From Microbacterium enclense (GTDB taxonomy: Bacteria; Actinomycetota; Actinomycetes; Actinomycetales; Microbacteriaceae): a stretch of DNA of 64,000 bases. The position numbers and the translations under genes were made by a program. The stretch is taken from positions 1 through 64,000 of the forward strand of contig NZ_KQ758472.1 of the NCBI RefSeq assembly GCF_001456955.1, given 5' to 3'. This document shows positions 25,545-36,037 of this stretch, piece by piece (position 1 is the stretch's first letter; every line of letters begins with the position of its first letter). The notes under the pieces were generated by a model. The model searched no databases and had not been told where the DNA came from. It saw nothing but the letters and a program-made list of their open reading frames with translations.

Positions 25545-26057
25545 TCAGGCCTTGGCCTCGGTCTTGATGGTCTCGATGGCGTTGTTGAAGCCGCCGCTCG
25601 TCAGCGACGAGCCGGCGACCTTGCTCACGGAGATCTCGTCGAGCTTCTTGCCGACGACCTCGCCCTGGATGCCGCCGATGAACTCGCTCTGGTAGCGCTT
25701 GGACTCGGCGGCCTGCGGGTCGCCGGTCACCTCGACCGCCGTGATGGTGTCGTCGGCGATCGTGAGGGTCACGTCGACGGTCTCGACGCTCTCGGGCGTG
25801 GCGTACTGACCGGTCGCCTCGTAGGTGCCGTCGGCGTAGGTGCCCGAAGACGTCGCGCTGCCGGTGGCGGCGCTCGCACTGGCCGAAGCGCTCGCGCTCG
25901 GCGCCGACGTGGCGGCGGGGGCGGATGCCGATTCGGCGGGGGCGGCGGCGTCGGTGTTCGTGCCGCCGGCGCAGCCCGCGAGGGTGACGATGCCGGCGAC
26001 GCCCAGCAGGGCGGTGCCGATGCGGACGGGACGGGGTACGGCTGTGGTGCGGATCAT
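25545..26057 (-). CDS. FMN-binding-domain lipoprotein
   Basis: The 170-residue protein has a lipoprotein signal with TLAGC (Cys29), a Ser/Ala-rich linker (about 35-70) and an FMN-binding domain (about 72-168). DGTYEATGQY opens the domain. SSLTSGGFNNAI near the C-terminus fits the short Ser/Thr-Gly target recognised by ApbE, with Thr as likely flavin acceptor. ATG 26057 has AAGGAGG. It would act as an extracytoplasmic one-domain electron carrier for the downstream membrane reductase. Confidence 0.9.
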   Translation of the reverse strand: MIRTTAVPRPVRIGTALLGVAGIVTLAGCAGGTNTDAAAPAESASAPAATSAPSASASASASAATGSATSSGTYADGTYEATGQYATPESVETVDVTLTIADDTITAVEVTGDPQAAESKRYQSEFIGGIQGEVVGKKLDEISVSKVAGSSLTSGGFNNAIETIKTEAKA

Positions 26058-26186
26058 GAGGGTCCTCCTTCGGTCGTGCCTCGCGGCGCGGTGCTGCTCA
26101 CGGTAGGGACACGACCTTGACGGCAGCCCGGTTCATTCTTTTGTGCCGGCTGTGAGCGGGCGACCCGTGGGGAGGCCTCGGGAACC

Positions 26187-26496
26187 GCACACAACCTCCG
26201 CGATGTGCACAACCTCCGCCGGGACCCGCCGAATCGCGCTGACTTTGCGCGCATCGCCGACGACGCGCACCGCGCCGCGACCCGAGGCGGCCGCACACAA
26301 CCTCCGCGATGTGCACAACCTCAGCCGGGACCCGCCGAATCGCGCTGACTTTGCGCACATCGCCGACCATGCGCACCGCGCCGCGACACGAGGCGGCCGC
26401 ACACAACCTCCGCGATGTGCATATCCTCAGCCGAGACCCACCGAATCGCACTGACTTTGCGCACATCGCCGACCATGCGCACCGCGCCGCGACACG
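26187..26496. repeat. Tandem array of three 106-bp units
   Basis: Units begin at 26187, 26293 and 26399, exactly 106 bp apart, each opening GCACACAACCTCCGCGATGT. Each unit contains a palindrome of about 64 nt: TCCGCGATGTGCAC pairs with GCGCACATCGCCGA, and within the loop TCAGC pairs with GCTGA. Units 2 and 3 differ from each other at a few positions only. The array fills most of the 501-bp gap 26058-26558 between the flavin operon and prs; no gene or promoter is convincing there. Confidence 0.85.
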
Positions 26497-26558
26497 CCGC
26501 CCTCACGTCACTCGGCCACCTCCCGCGCGAGGAGATGGCCGAGGAAAGCGGGCAGCGC

Positions 26559-27593
26559 TTACGCGTCGCCGCCGAACATACTCGTGACCGAGCCGTCTTC
26601 GAAGACCTCGTGGATCGCGCGGGCCAGCAGCGGCGCGATCGGCAGCACCGTGAGGCGGTCGAAATGACGCTCGGGAGCCAGCGGAACGGTGTCGGTGATG
26701 ACGACCTCGTCGATCGCGGCATCCTGAAGGCGCTCGGTGGCCGGGTCGCTGAAGATCGCGTGGGTCGCGGCGACGATCACCTTGCGGGCGCCGTTGGCCT
26801 TGAGCGCCTGCGCCGCCTTCTGGATGGTTCCGCCGGTGTCGATCATGTCGTCGACGAGCAGACAGGTGCGGCCGTTGACGTCACCGACGATCTCGTGCAC
26901 CGAGACCTGGTTGGCGACCTTCGGGTCGCGACGCTTGTGGATGATCGCGAGCGGCGCACCCAGGCTGTCGGACCACGTGTCGGCCACACGCACGCGGCCC
27001 ATGTCGGGCGAGACGACCGTGAGCGTCTCGCGGTCCTCGCCGGTGAGCTTCTGCTCGAAGTGCTCGAGCAGCACGGGCTTGGCGAAGAGGTGGTCGACGG
27101 GGCCGTCGAAGAAGCCCTGGATCTGCGCGGCGTGCAGGTCGACGCTCATGATGCGGTCGGCTCCGGCCGTCTTGAGCAGGTCGGCGACGAGTCGCGCGCT
27201 GATGGGCTCGCGTCCACGGCCCTTCTTGTCTTGCCGCGAGTACGGGAAATAGGGCGCCACGACGGTCACGCGCTTGGCGGACGCACGCTTGAGCGCGTCG
27301 AGCATGATGAGCAGCTCCATCAGCCACTCGTTGACCGGCGGGCCGAACGACTGCACGACGAAGACGTCGCAGCCGCGGATCGACACCTCGAAACGGGTGT
27401 AGATCTCGCCCGAGGCGAAGGTGCGGTGCTCGGTGGGGGCGAGCTCGGTGCCGAGGTGCTGCGCCACCTGCGCGGCCAGCTCGGGGTGCGAGCGACCGGT
27501 CGCGACGACGAGCCGCTTCTTGGTCTTGGCGACGAGCCCGGGGGCGATGCCGTTGTCGCGGTCGAGGTCTACACGGTTCTTCTTACGAGCCAT
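26559..27593 (-). CDS. prs: Ribose-phosphate pyrophosphokinase
   Basis: The 344-residue enzyme makes PRPP from ribose 5-phosphate and ATP for nucleotide, His and Trp synthesis. Visible blocks are ASGEIYTRFEVSIRGCDVFVVQS, YFPYSRQDKKGRGREPISARLVADLL, the metal-binding VDLHAAQIQGFFD and the PRPP loop LLVDDMIDTGGTI. It is about 20-30 residues longer than the typical enzyme at the N-terminus (MARKKNRVDLDRDN). Its start lies inside the 3' end of glmU (11-nt overlap), so it depends on glmU transcription. Confidence 0.95.
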   Translation of the reverse strand: MARKKNRVDLDRDNGIAPGLVAKTKKRLVVATGRSHPELAAQVAQHLGTELAPTEHRTFASGEIYTRFEVSIRGCDVFVVQSFGPPVNEWLMELLIMLDALKRASAKRVTVVAPYFPYSRQDKKGRGREPISARLVADLLKTAGADRIMSVDLHAAQIQGFFDGPVDHLFAKPVLLEHFEQKLTGEDRETLTVVSPDMGRVRVADTWSDSLGAPLAIIHKRRDPKVANQVSVHEIVGDVNGRTCLLVDDMIDTGGTIQKAAQALKANGARKVIVAATHAIFSDPATERLQDAAIDEVVITDTVPLAPERHFDRLTVLPIAPLLARAIHEVFEDGSVTSMFGGDA

Positions 27594-29031
27594 CGGCCGC
27601 TTCCTGTTCAGCCCGAGCCCGCGCGGCCACGTCGGCCGCTGCGGTGCCCGGTCGGTTCTTCTCGACCCACCCCTCGATGTTCCGCTGGGGTGCCACACTG
27701 AGTGCCAGTGCGCCGGCCGGAACGTCCTTGCGGATCACCGCGCCGGCGCCCGTCTTGGCGCCGTCTCCAATCGTAACCGGCGCCACGAAGACGTTGTGCG
27801 ATCCGCTGTGCACCTCGTCGCCGATGACCGTGCGGTGCTTGGTCAGATCGTCGTAGTTCGCGGTGATCGCGCCGGCGCCGAGGTTGACCCCGCGGCCGAT
27901 GTCGGTGTCGCCGATGTAGGAGAGGTGGGGCACCTTGCTGCCCTCGCCGATGGAAGAGTTCTTCACCTCGACGAAGGTGCCGACCTTGCCCTTCACGCCC
28001 ACGCGGGCGTTGGCGCGCAAGTAGGCGAAGGGTCCGACGGTCGCGCCCGCGTCGACGACGGCGAGCGTCGCGTCGGAGCGGGTGATCGTGGCATCCTCTC
28101 CCACCTCGCAGTCGACGAGGCTGGTGTCGGGGCCGATCGTCGCACCCGAGGCGATGACGGTGGCGCCGCGCACGTGGGTGTTCGGGAGGATGGTCACGTC
28201 GGGGGCGAGGGTCGCCGTGACGTCGATCCAGGTCGTGGCGGGGTCGACGACCGTGACGCCCTCGAGCTGCCACCGCCGCACGGTGCGGGCGTTGAGAGTG
28301 CGCCCGGCCTCCGACAGCTGCACCCGATCGTTCACGCCGAGGGCGGCCGAGGCGTCGGGGGTGAGGGATGCCGCGACCCCCAGCTGCGCGTCACGCAGAA
28401 GCCCGATGACATCGGTGAGGTATTTCTCGCCCTGCGCGTTGTCGGTGCCGACGAGCGCGAGCTGCGTGCGCAGGGGAGCGGCCTGGAAGACGTACACGCC
28501 CACGTTGATCTCGGTGACGGCCGCCTCGTCGTCGGTGGCATCCTTCTGCTCGACGATGCGGCGCACGCCGTCGACCTCGTCGCGCAGGATGCGGCCGTAG
28601 CCGAACGGCTGGTCGACGCGGGCACTCAACAAGGTCACGGCGGTGCCGCCCGAGCGGTGCGTCGCGAGCAGCTCGGTGAGGGTGCCGGTCTCGAGAAGCG
28701 GCACGTCGGCGCTCAGCACGAGCACGTCGCCCTCGAAGCCCTCGAGCGCGCCGAGCGCGGCCTCGACCGCGCGACCGGTGCCCGGCACCTCGTCTTGATC
28801 GACGACGATCACGCCGGGGGCGAGCTCGGCGACGGTCTCGGCGACGAGCTCGCGCTCGTGCCGCACGACCACGACGATGCGCGCCGGATCGAGGGATGCC
28901 GCGGTGTCGAGCACGTGACCGACGAGCGGGCGACCGCCGACGGGGTGCAGCACCTTGGGAGTGCGGGAGCGCATGCGCGTTCCCTGACCCGCGGCGAGGA
29001 CGACGACGGCCAACTCGGTCGGTGATGTCAT
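27583..29031 (-). CDS. glmU: Bifunctional UDP-N-acetylglucosamine synthase GlmU
   Basis: The 482-residue enzyme acetylates glucosamine 1-phosphate and uridylylates it, giving UDP-GlcNAc for peptidoglycan. The N-terminal pyrophosphorylase starts AVVVLAAGQGTRMRSRTPKVLHP; the C-terminal half has the left-handed helix hexapeptides (about 255-430), with VGPFAYLRANARVG and GVNLGAGAITANYDD. The start ATG at 29031 is one base after the 3' end of tRNA-Gln, so tRNA processing would leave an essentially leaderless mRNA. prs overlaps the 3' end. Confidence 0.96.
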   Translation of the reverse strand: MTSPTELAVVVLAAGQGTRMRSRTPKVLHPVGGRPLVGHVLDTAASLDPARIVVVVRHERELVAETVAELAPGVIVVDQDEVPGTGRAVEAALGALEGFEGDVLVLSADVPLLETGTLTELLATHRSGGTAVTLLSARVDQPFGYGRILRDEVDGVRRIVEQKDATDDEAAVTEINVGVYVFQAAPLRTQLALVGTDNAQGEKYLTDVIGLLRDAQLGVAASLTPDASAALGVNDRVQLSEAGRTLNARTVRRWQLEGVTVVDPATTWIDVTATLAPDVTILPNTHVRGATVIASGATIGPDTSLVDCEVGEDATITRSDATLAVVDAGATVGPFAYLRANARVGVKGKVGTFVEVKNSSIGEGSKVPHLSYIGDTDIGRGVNLGAGAITANYDDLTKHRTVIGDEVHSGSHNVFVAPVTIGDGAKTGAGAVIRKDVPAGALALSVAPQRNIEGWVEKNRPGTAAADVAARARAEQEAADGS

Positions 29032-29032
29032 G

Positions 29033-29104
29033 CTCCGCCGCCAGGATTCGAACCTAGACCTAACAGCTCCAAAGGCTGTCGTGCTGCCGTTACACCACGG
29101 CGGA
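29033..29104 (-). tRNA. tRNA-Gln (anticodon TTG)
   Basis: The 72-nt gene folds into a cloverleaf: acceptor TCCGCCG/CGGCGGA with discriminator G, anticodon stem ACAGC/GCTGT closing loop CTTTGGA with anticodon TTG, and T arm CTAGG-TTCGAAT-CCTGG. CCA is not encoded. It lies immediately upstream of glmU on the same strand. Confidence 0.97.
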
Positions 29105-29188
29105 CCGTGCCCGCGGGCACCGGTCAAGTCTGCCAGACGGCGCGGCCCCGCACCCGCGCCTTCCCACAGGGACCGCCATAATGAGACC

Positions 29189-29686
29189 GTGAGCCGGGAC
29201 AGCGACGAGGTGGATCGCATCGTCGACGCCTGGGTCCGGCAACGTCCCGACCTGGACTTCTCGCCCCTCGAGGTGCTGTCGCGCGTGGCGCGGCTCTCAC
29301 GCCACCTCGACATCGCCCGCAAAGAGGCGTTCCGCCGCAGCGACATCGAGTCGTGGGAATGGGACGTGCTCTCCGCGCTCCGTCGCGCCGGCGAGCCGTA
29401 CCAGTTGAGCCCGAAGCAACTGCTGCAGCAGACCCTCGTCTCCAGCGGCACCATGACCAACCGGATCGACCGCCTCGTCGCCCGCCGGTTCGTGCGGCGC
29501 GAAGCCGATCCCGGAGACGGACGGAGCATCCTCGTGACCCTGACCGACGACGGCCGCGTGCGCGTGGATGCCGCCATCACCCGCCTCGTCGATGCCGAGG
29601 CCCTCCTGCTCGAGGGCCTCTCGCGCGGCGATCGCGAGCGCCTCGCGACGCTGCTGCGCAAGCTGAGCCTCGGATTCGACGCATGA
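29189..29686 (+). CDS. MarR-family transcription regulator
   Basis: The 165-residue protein has the MarR winged helix. YQLSPKQLLQQTLVSSGTMTNRIDRLVARRFV is the helix-turn-helix with recognition helix, and READPGDGRSILVTLTDDGR forms the wing. GTG 29189 has no ribosome site; CATAAT (29177-29182), close to the ideal -10, ends 6 nt upstream, so a leaderless transcript is likely. The next gene overlaps it (ATGA), so regulator and membrane protein are coupled and the latter may be its target or partner. Confidence 0.92.
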   Translation: MSRDSDEVDRIVDAWVRQRPDLDFSPLEVLSRVARLSRHLDIARKEAFRRSDIESWEWDVLSALRRAGEPYQLSPKQLLQQTLVSSGTMTNRIDRLVARRFVRREADPGDGRSILVTLTDDGRVRVDAAITRLVDAEALLLEGLSRGDRERLATLLRKLSLGFDA

Positions 29687-30195
29687 GCGCCCCCGTCGCC
29701 TCCCCGTCGCGGTGGCGCGGCGTGCGCGCATGGTTCGACGTGCGCTTCCGCTCCCCCGCCGCGATCTACGGCCTGATCGTCTTCGCCGCGTTCGTGACGA
29801 TCGCCGACGACCATGCCGAGACGGTGGGCGAGGTACTGCTCAGCGCATCCAGCTCGCTCGTCGTGTTCTTCATCGCCCACGTCTTCGCCCACACCCTCAC
29901 CCAGCACGCGGAGCACGGTCTCTGGCACGCGACGCTCGACGGCGTCCGTCATGGCGCTGGCATGCTCTACGCCTCGGTGCCGTCGGTGCTCGCGCTCGTG
30001 TTCGCCGACGCGGCGGGCATGTCGGTCGACGACGCGTCGGAGCTGTGCGGCTGGTCGACGTTCGTGGTGCTGGGGATCCTCGGCTACTTCGCCTACGCGC
30101 GGCGCAGGGCGCACCTCGTGATGCGCCTGCTCGGCGCGTTCGCGACCGCGTGCCTGGGCCTGTTCATCGTCGTGCTCGAGTACGCGGTGCACTGA
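29683..30195 (+). CDS. Membrane protein of unknown function
   Basis: The 170-residue product has four predicted membrane segments (about 28-45, 52-72, 92-115, 125-165). A conserved-looking polar stretch, HVFAHTLTQHAEHG, lies after the second segment; several His and one Glu there could bind a metal. No family recognised. Its ATG overlaps the marR stop. Convergent with the ABC-F gene, separated by the repeats at 30221-30408. Confidence 0.85.
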   Translation: MSAPVASPSRWRGVRAWFDVRFRSPAAIYGLIVFAAFVTIADDHAETVGEVLLSASSSLVVFFIAHVFAHTLTQHAEHGLWHATLDGVRHGAGMLYASVPSVLALVFADAAGMSVDDASELCGWSTFVVLGILGYFAYARRRAHLVMRLLGAFATACLGLFIVVLEYAVH

Positions 30196-30220
30196 GCCCG
30201 CGAGCCGCCGCCCCTTCGTG

Positions 30221-30408
30221 CCGGGAGGGCTTCCCGGGAGCGGAGGACGGATGCCGCGGAAACGATCCTCCGTAGCCGCGATCTCCTCCGCTCACCGGCT
30301 GACCGAGCCGCGCGTCGCGCGAGAACCCGACGCCCGCGCCGGGAGGAATTCCCGGGAACGGAGGACGGATGCCGCACAGATGCTCCTCCGCAGCCGCGAT
30401 CTCCTCCG
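30221..30408. repeat. Two copies of a 70-nt palindromic repeat
   Basis: Copies at 30221-30290 and 30339-30408 are each 70 nt and about 85% identical. Each opens with a small hairpin (CCGGGA/TCCCGG) and continues CGGAGGACGGATGCCGC...GCCGCGATCTCCTCCG, where CGGAGGA pairs with TCCTCCG. They lie between convergent genes. No gene is supported in 30196-30441. Confidence 0.75.
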
Positions 30409-30441
30409 GTCGCGGGGCTCACCCTCGCGGCGGACCGGCGC

Positions 30442-32235
<1,794 letters not shown>

Positions 32236-32362
32236 ATCCGTCCCAGGCTACGCGGTGCCCGGCGCGGTGCAGTGCGCTGCGGTCGCGATGCCGACGCGTG
32301 GCATCCGGGAACCACAGCGGGGCCGCCCGGCGAACCGGACGACCCCGCGATGAGAAGACGAC

Positions 32363-33280
32363 TCAGAAGCCGTTGGCGGCGAGCCACTCCTCGGCGATGT
32401 CGGCCGACGACTCCTGGTCGACGGTCGACTTCACGTTCAGCTCGACGAGACCCTCGGGCGTGAGCGCTGCGCTGACCTTGTTGAGCACGTCGGCCACGTC
32501 GGCGGCGACGTTCGAGTTGACCACCGGCACGACGTTCGAGGCCAGGAACAGGCCCTTCGGGTCGGTGAGGGTGACCAGATCGTCGGTCTGGATGCGCGGG
32601 TCGGCCGTGTAGACGTTCGCGACCTGGATCGTGCCGGCGACGAGGTCGTCGACGGTGGTCTCACCGGTGGGCGAGAACTGCACCGTGACGCCGTAGGTCG
32701 ACTGCAGGCCGGTGGGGCCGTACGGACGCTCGGCGAGTTCGGCGTTGCCGCCGAGGGTCACACCCGAGGTCACCTTGGCGAGATCGGCGATCGAGGTGAG
32801 GCCGTTCGCGTCGGCGAACGCCTTGGTCACCGTGTACGAGTCCTGGTCGGTGGCCTCGGACTGGTCGAGCACCTCGAGGCCCTCGGGCAGGGCGGCGGGG
32901 AGCGCCGCGTACACCTCGTCGGCGGTGCGCGCCGTGGTCTCGGCGTCGAAGAACTGCAGCAGGTTGCCGGTGTACTCCGGGAACACCGACACGGTGCCGT
33001 CTTCGAGCAGCGGGATGTAGGCGTCGCGCTGACCGATCTGGAACTGGCGGGTCACGGTCTTGCCCGCGCTCTCCAGAGCCTGGGCGTAGATCTCGGCGAT
33101 GATCTCGTTCGAGTAGTACGCCTGCGAGCCGACGACGATGGTGTCGGACGAGGCCGAGGCGTCTCCGCCGCCGTTGCTGAGGGGGTCGCTCGATCCGCCG
33201 GCGCAACCGGCGAGGGCGATCGAAGCGACAGCGAGGCCGGCGAAGACGCCGAGGCCCTTCCGGGTTCGTGCTGTGAACAT
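32363..33280 (-). CDS. Glycine betaine/osmoprotectant ABC transporter, substrate-binding lipoprotein
   Basis: The 305-residue lipoprotein has a signal ending ALAGC (Cys26) and a type-II periplasmic-binding fold of the OpuAC/ProX kind (about 50-303; VVGSQAYYSNEIIAEIYAQAL, VFPEYTGNLLQFF, ANVYTADPRI). It captures quaternary amine osmoprotectants outside the membrane. It is the last gene of the importer operon, 36 nt after the downstream permease stop. Confidence 0.92.
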   Translation of the reverse strand: MFTARTRKGLGVFAGLAVASIALAGCAGGSSDPLSNGGGDASASSDTIVVGSQAYYSNEIIAEIYAQALESAGKTVTRQFQIGQRDAYIPLLEDGTVSVFPEYTGNLLQFFDAETTARTADEVYAALPAALPEGLEVLDQSEATDQDSYTVTKAFADANGLTSIADLAKVTSGVTLGGNAELAERPYGPTGLQSTYGVTVQFSPTGETTVDDLVAGTIQVANVYTADPRIQTDDLVTLTDPKGLFLASNVVPVVNSNVAADVADVLNKVSAALTPEGLVELNVKSTVDQESSADIAEEWLAANGF

Positions 33281-33316
33281 GGGTGCTCTCTTTCTGGTGA
33301 ACAGGATTCGGGTGGG

Positions 33317-34075
33317 TCAGGGAGTCGCCGGTGGCGCCGTCGGCGCCCCCACGGCGATGGCCTCGGCGCGACGCTGCCGGGCGGAACGGCGCTGCGGCTG
33401 CGACGCGCCGGCGACACGGATGCCGCGGGGCACGACGAGGTGCTGGAGCAGGGCGAACAGCCCGTCGGTGATCAGGGCGAGCAGGGCGACCAGGATCGCG
33501 CCGCCGATGAGGATGTCGAATCGACGGAGCGGGATGGCCGCGATGATGTACTGCCCGAGTCCGCCGAGGCCGATGTAGGCGGCGATCGTCACGGTCGCGA
33601 GCACCTGCAGGGTCGCTGCGCGGATGCCGCCGACGAGAAGAGGGAGCCCGAGGGGCACCTCGATGCGCCAGAAGACCTGCATCTCGGTCATGCCCATCGA
33701 GCGGCCCGCGTCGATGACCCGCCGGTCGATGGCCTCGAACCCGGTGTACGCACCGGCCAGAAGCGACGGGATCGCGAGGATGACGAACGAGATGACCGCC
33801 GCCTCGGGCTTGTGCAGCACGCCCAGCAGCAACGTCAGCAGAATGAGCAGGCCGAAGGAGGGGATGGCACGCGCGGCACCCGAGATCGCGACGGCGGTCT
33901 CGCGGCCCTTGCCGGTGTGGCCGATGTACCAGCCGAGCGGGATGGCGATGGCCCCCGCGATGAGGATCGCCACGAGCGTGTAGAGAAGCTGCACGCCGAC
34001 CGCGACGGGAATCGCGTCGAATTGCCCCGGGTCTCCCGAGAAGATCCAGGCGATGGCCTCGCCGATGAGGTTCAT
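33317..34075 (-). CDS. Osmoprotectant ABC transporter permease (second)
   Basis: The 252-residue protein has about six membrane segments and the ABC coupling loop (IDAGRSMGMTEMQVFWRIEVPLGLPLLVGGIR). Its ATG overlaps the stop of the other permease gene (ATGA), and the pair forms the membrane pore of the importer. The C-terminal tail of about 30 residues is basic and Ala/Pro-rich, beyond the usual end. Confidence 0.93.
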   Translation of the reverse strand: MNLIGEAIAWIFSGDPGQFDAIPVAVGVQLLYTLVAILIAGAIAIPLGWYIGHTGKGRETAVAISGAARAIPSFGLLILLTLLLGVLHKPEAAVISFVILAIPSLLAGAYTGFEAIDRRVIDAGRSMGMTEMQVFWRIEVPLGLPLLVGGIRAATLQVLATVTIAAYIGLGGLGQYIIAAIPLRRFDILIGGAILVALLALITDGLFALLQHLVVPRGIRVAGASQPQRRSARQRRAEAIAVGAPTAPPATP

Positions 34076-34752
34076 GCCTTCACCAACGTTCGGTTGCCCT
34101 GACGCGACACCGTCTTCACGCCGCGCGTCCACGGCATGAGCAGGCGCCCCGCGATCACGAGCAGCAGGTCGATGACGAGCGCCAGCACCACGACCGCCAC
34201 GACGCCCGCGAAGACCTCCGGGATGATGCGGCGTTGCAGACCGTTCGTGAACAGGTAGCCCAGGTTCTGAATGCCGACCAGGATGCCGACCGTGGCCAAG
34301 GCGATCGTGCTCGCCGAGGTGACACGCAGACCCGCCAGCACGACCGGACCGGCGAGCGGGAACTCCACCGCCCAGAAGCGGCGGAACGAGCCGTAGCCGA
34401 TCGCCGTGGATGCCTGGCGCACCCCGGCATCCACCGAATCGAGTCCGTCGGCGACCGCGCGCACGAGGATCGCGACGGCGTAGATGGCGAGGGCCACGAT
34501 GAGGTTCGTCTCGCTGACGATGCTGTACCACCCGGTGACCACCGGTACGAGGATGAGCAGCGCCAGCGACGGGATCGTGTACAGCAGACCGGTGATGGTG
34601 ATGACGCTGCTGCGCACGAGCCGGTAGCGCCACGCCACCCACCCCAGCGGGATGCTCACGATGAACCCCGCGATCAGGGCGATGAGGCTCTGGCGCAGAT
34701 GCACCAGCGTCAGGTCCCCGATGAGCTCGAGGTTGTTTCCGACCCAGTTCAC
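34072..34752 (-). CDS. Osmoprotectant ABC transporter permease (first)
   Basis: The 226-residue permease has six membrane segments and the loop DAGVRQASTAIGYGSFRRFWAVEFPLAGPVVLAGLR that contacts the ATPase. GTG 34752 overlaps the ATPase stop (GTGA). It is homologous to the second permease, giving a heterodimeric channel as in OpuC/OpuB systems. Confidence 0.93.
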   Translation of the reverse strand: MNWVGNNLELIGDLTLVHLRQSLIALIAGFIVSIPLGWVAWRYRLVRSSVITITGLLYTIPSLALLILVPVVTGWYSIVSETNLIVALAIYAVAILVRAVADGLDSVDAGVRQASTAIGYGSFRRFWAVEFPLAGPVVLAGLRVTSASTIALATVGILVGIQNLGYLFTNGLQRRIIPEVFAGVVAVVVLALVIDLLLVIAGRLLMPWTRGVKTVSRQGNRTLVKA

Positions 34753-35573
34753 GGGCGGGTGTCCTCCACCAGGGAGCCCTGCGTGCGTCCCTCGGCATCC
34801 ACCACGACCGTGCCGTTGGCGGTCTGCTTCAGGTGCAGGGCGCGCTTGCCCTTGACGGCCCCGATGAAGCTCGCCACGAAGTCGGATGCCGGGTTCTCGA
34901 CGATCTCGCTCGGGGTGCCGACCTGTGCGATCTTCGCGCCCTTCTCGAGGATGACGACCTGATCGCCGAGCAGAAACGCCTCATCGATGTCGTGCGTGAC
35001 GAAGACGATGGTCTTGCCGATGTCGCTCTGGAGACGGATGAGCTCCTGCTGCAGCTCGTCGCGCACGATGGGGTCGACGGCGCCGAACGGCTCGTCCATC
35101 AGCAGGATGTTCGGGTCGGCGGCGAGGCCGCGGGCGACGCCGACACGCTGCTGCTGACCGCCCGAGAGCTGACTCGGGTAGCGGTCGGCCATGGCGACGT
35201 CGAGACCCACGGTCTTCATCAGTTCGAGGGCGCGGGCGCGGGCGGTCTTGCGGTTCTGGCCCTGCAGCACCGGTACGGTCGCGATGTTGTCGGCGACCGT
35301 GAAGTGCGGAAGCAGCCCGGAATTCTGCATGACGTAGCCGATGCTGCGCCGCAGCTGCACGGCGGGTTTGGCGCCGATGTCGTCGCCGTCGATCGTGATC
35401 GAGCCCGACGAGGGTTCGACCATGCGATTGATCATGCGCAACAGGGTGGTCTTGCCGCAGCCGGATGAACCGACGAACACCGTGGTCTTGCGCGACGGGA
35501 TGACAAGGTGGAAATCGTCCACGGCACGGGTGCCGTCGGGGAAGACCTTGGAGACGGCCGAGAACTCGATCAT
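34749..35573 (-). CDS. Osmoprotectant ABC transporter ATP-binding protein
   Basis: The 274-residue ATPase shows Walker A GSSGCGKTT, Q loop YVMQNSGLLPHFTV, signature LSGGQQQRVGVARGLA, Walker B NILLMDEPFGAVD and switch VTHDIDEAF, with a short C-terminal tail rather than full CBS domains. It powers the importer formed with the two permeases and the lipoprotein; all four are overlapping or close. The ribosome site before ATG 35573 is weak (GAGG at 11 nt). Confidence 0.94.
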   Translation of the reverse strand: MIEFSAVSKVFPDGTRAVDDFHLVIPSRKTTVFVGSSGCGKTTLLRMINRMVEPSSGSITIDGDDIGAKPAVQLRRSIGYVMQNSGLLPHFTVADNIATVPVLQGQNRKTARARALELMKTVGLDVAMADRYPSQLSGGQQQRVGVARGLAADPNILLMDEPFGAVDPIVRDELQQELIRLQSDIGKTIVFVTHDIDEAFLLGDQVVILEKGAKIAQVGTPSEIVENPASDFVASFIGAVKGKRALHLKQTANGTVVVDAEGRTQGSLVEDTRP

Positions 35574-35586
35574 GCGCGAACCGACC

Positions 35587-35889
35587 TCAGTCGGAGACCA
35601 CGACCTTGCGGTCGAAGGCGACGTAGCCGGCGAAGTCCTTACCGACGCGCTCGACCGCGCCCGGGCGCAGGTCGGGGTACGACCACGCTCCGTCGGCCAG
35701 TTCGGCACCGTCGAGCGAGATGTTCCAGTACTGCGCGGCACCCTTCCACGGGCACGTGTAGGGCGTGGGGCTCTGCTGCAGCGCACCCTCGCGAACGGCC
35801 CGCGGCGGGAAGTACCAGTTGCCCTCGATCGAGGCCAGGTCGTCGCGGTCTGCTTCGGCGATCACGACGCCGTCGAGCACTGCCTTCAT
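35587..35889 (-). CDS. DUF427 domain protein
   Basis: The 100-residue protein is a single DUF427 domain: MKAVLDGVVIAEA, GNWYFPP, TPYTCPWKGAAQYWNI and a C-terminal VAFDRKV. The function of this small beta-rich family is not known. ATG 35889 has GGAGGGGG upstream. It lies 13 nt before the importer ATPase gene on the same strand, so it probably heads that transcript, an odd partner for a transporter. Confidence 0.9.
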   Translation of the reverse strand: MKAVLDGVVIAEADRDDLASIEGNWYFPPRAVREGALQQSPTPYTCPWKGAAQYWNISLDGAELADGAWSYPDLRPGAVERVGKDFAGYVAFDRKVVVSD

Positions 35890-36037
35890 GGGATACCCCC
35901 TCCGTGGACCCCGCGGGCACGGCACCCAGCGGCGGCGGACCACCTCGGACGAGGCTAGCGAGGTACCCATCGCGCAATCCGAACATTGCCCCGTATGTCG
36001 ACCTGAGCTATGGTGCCACGGCCTTGCGCGCCGGTGG

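Noticed and set aside
26098-26466. Repetitive short open frames across the 106-bp array, on both strands
   Set aside because: The peptides merely repeat because the DNA does; several frames are open at once, and none has a ribosome site.
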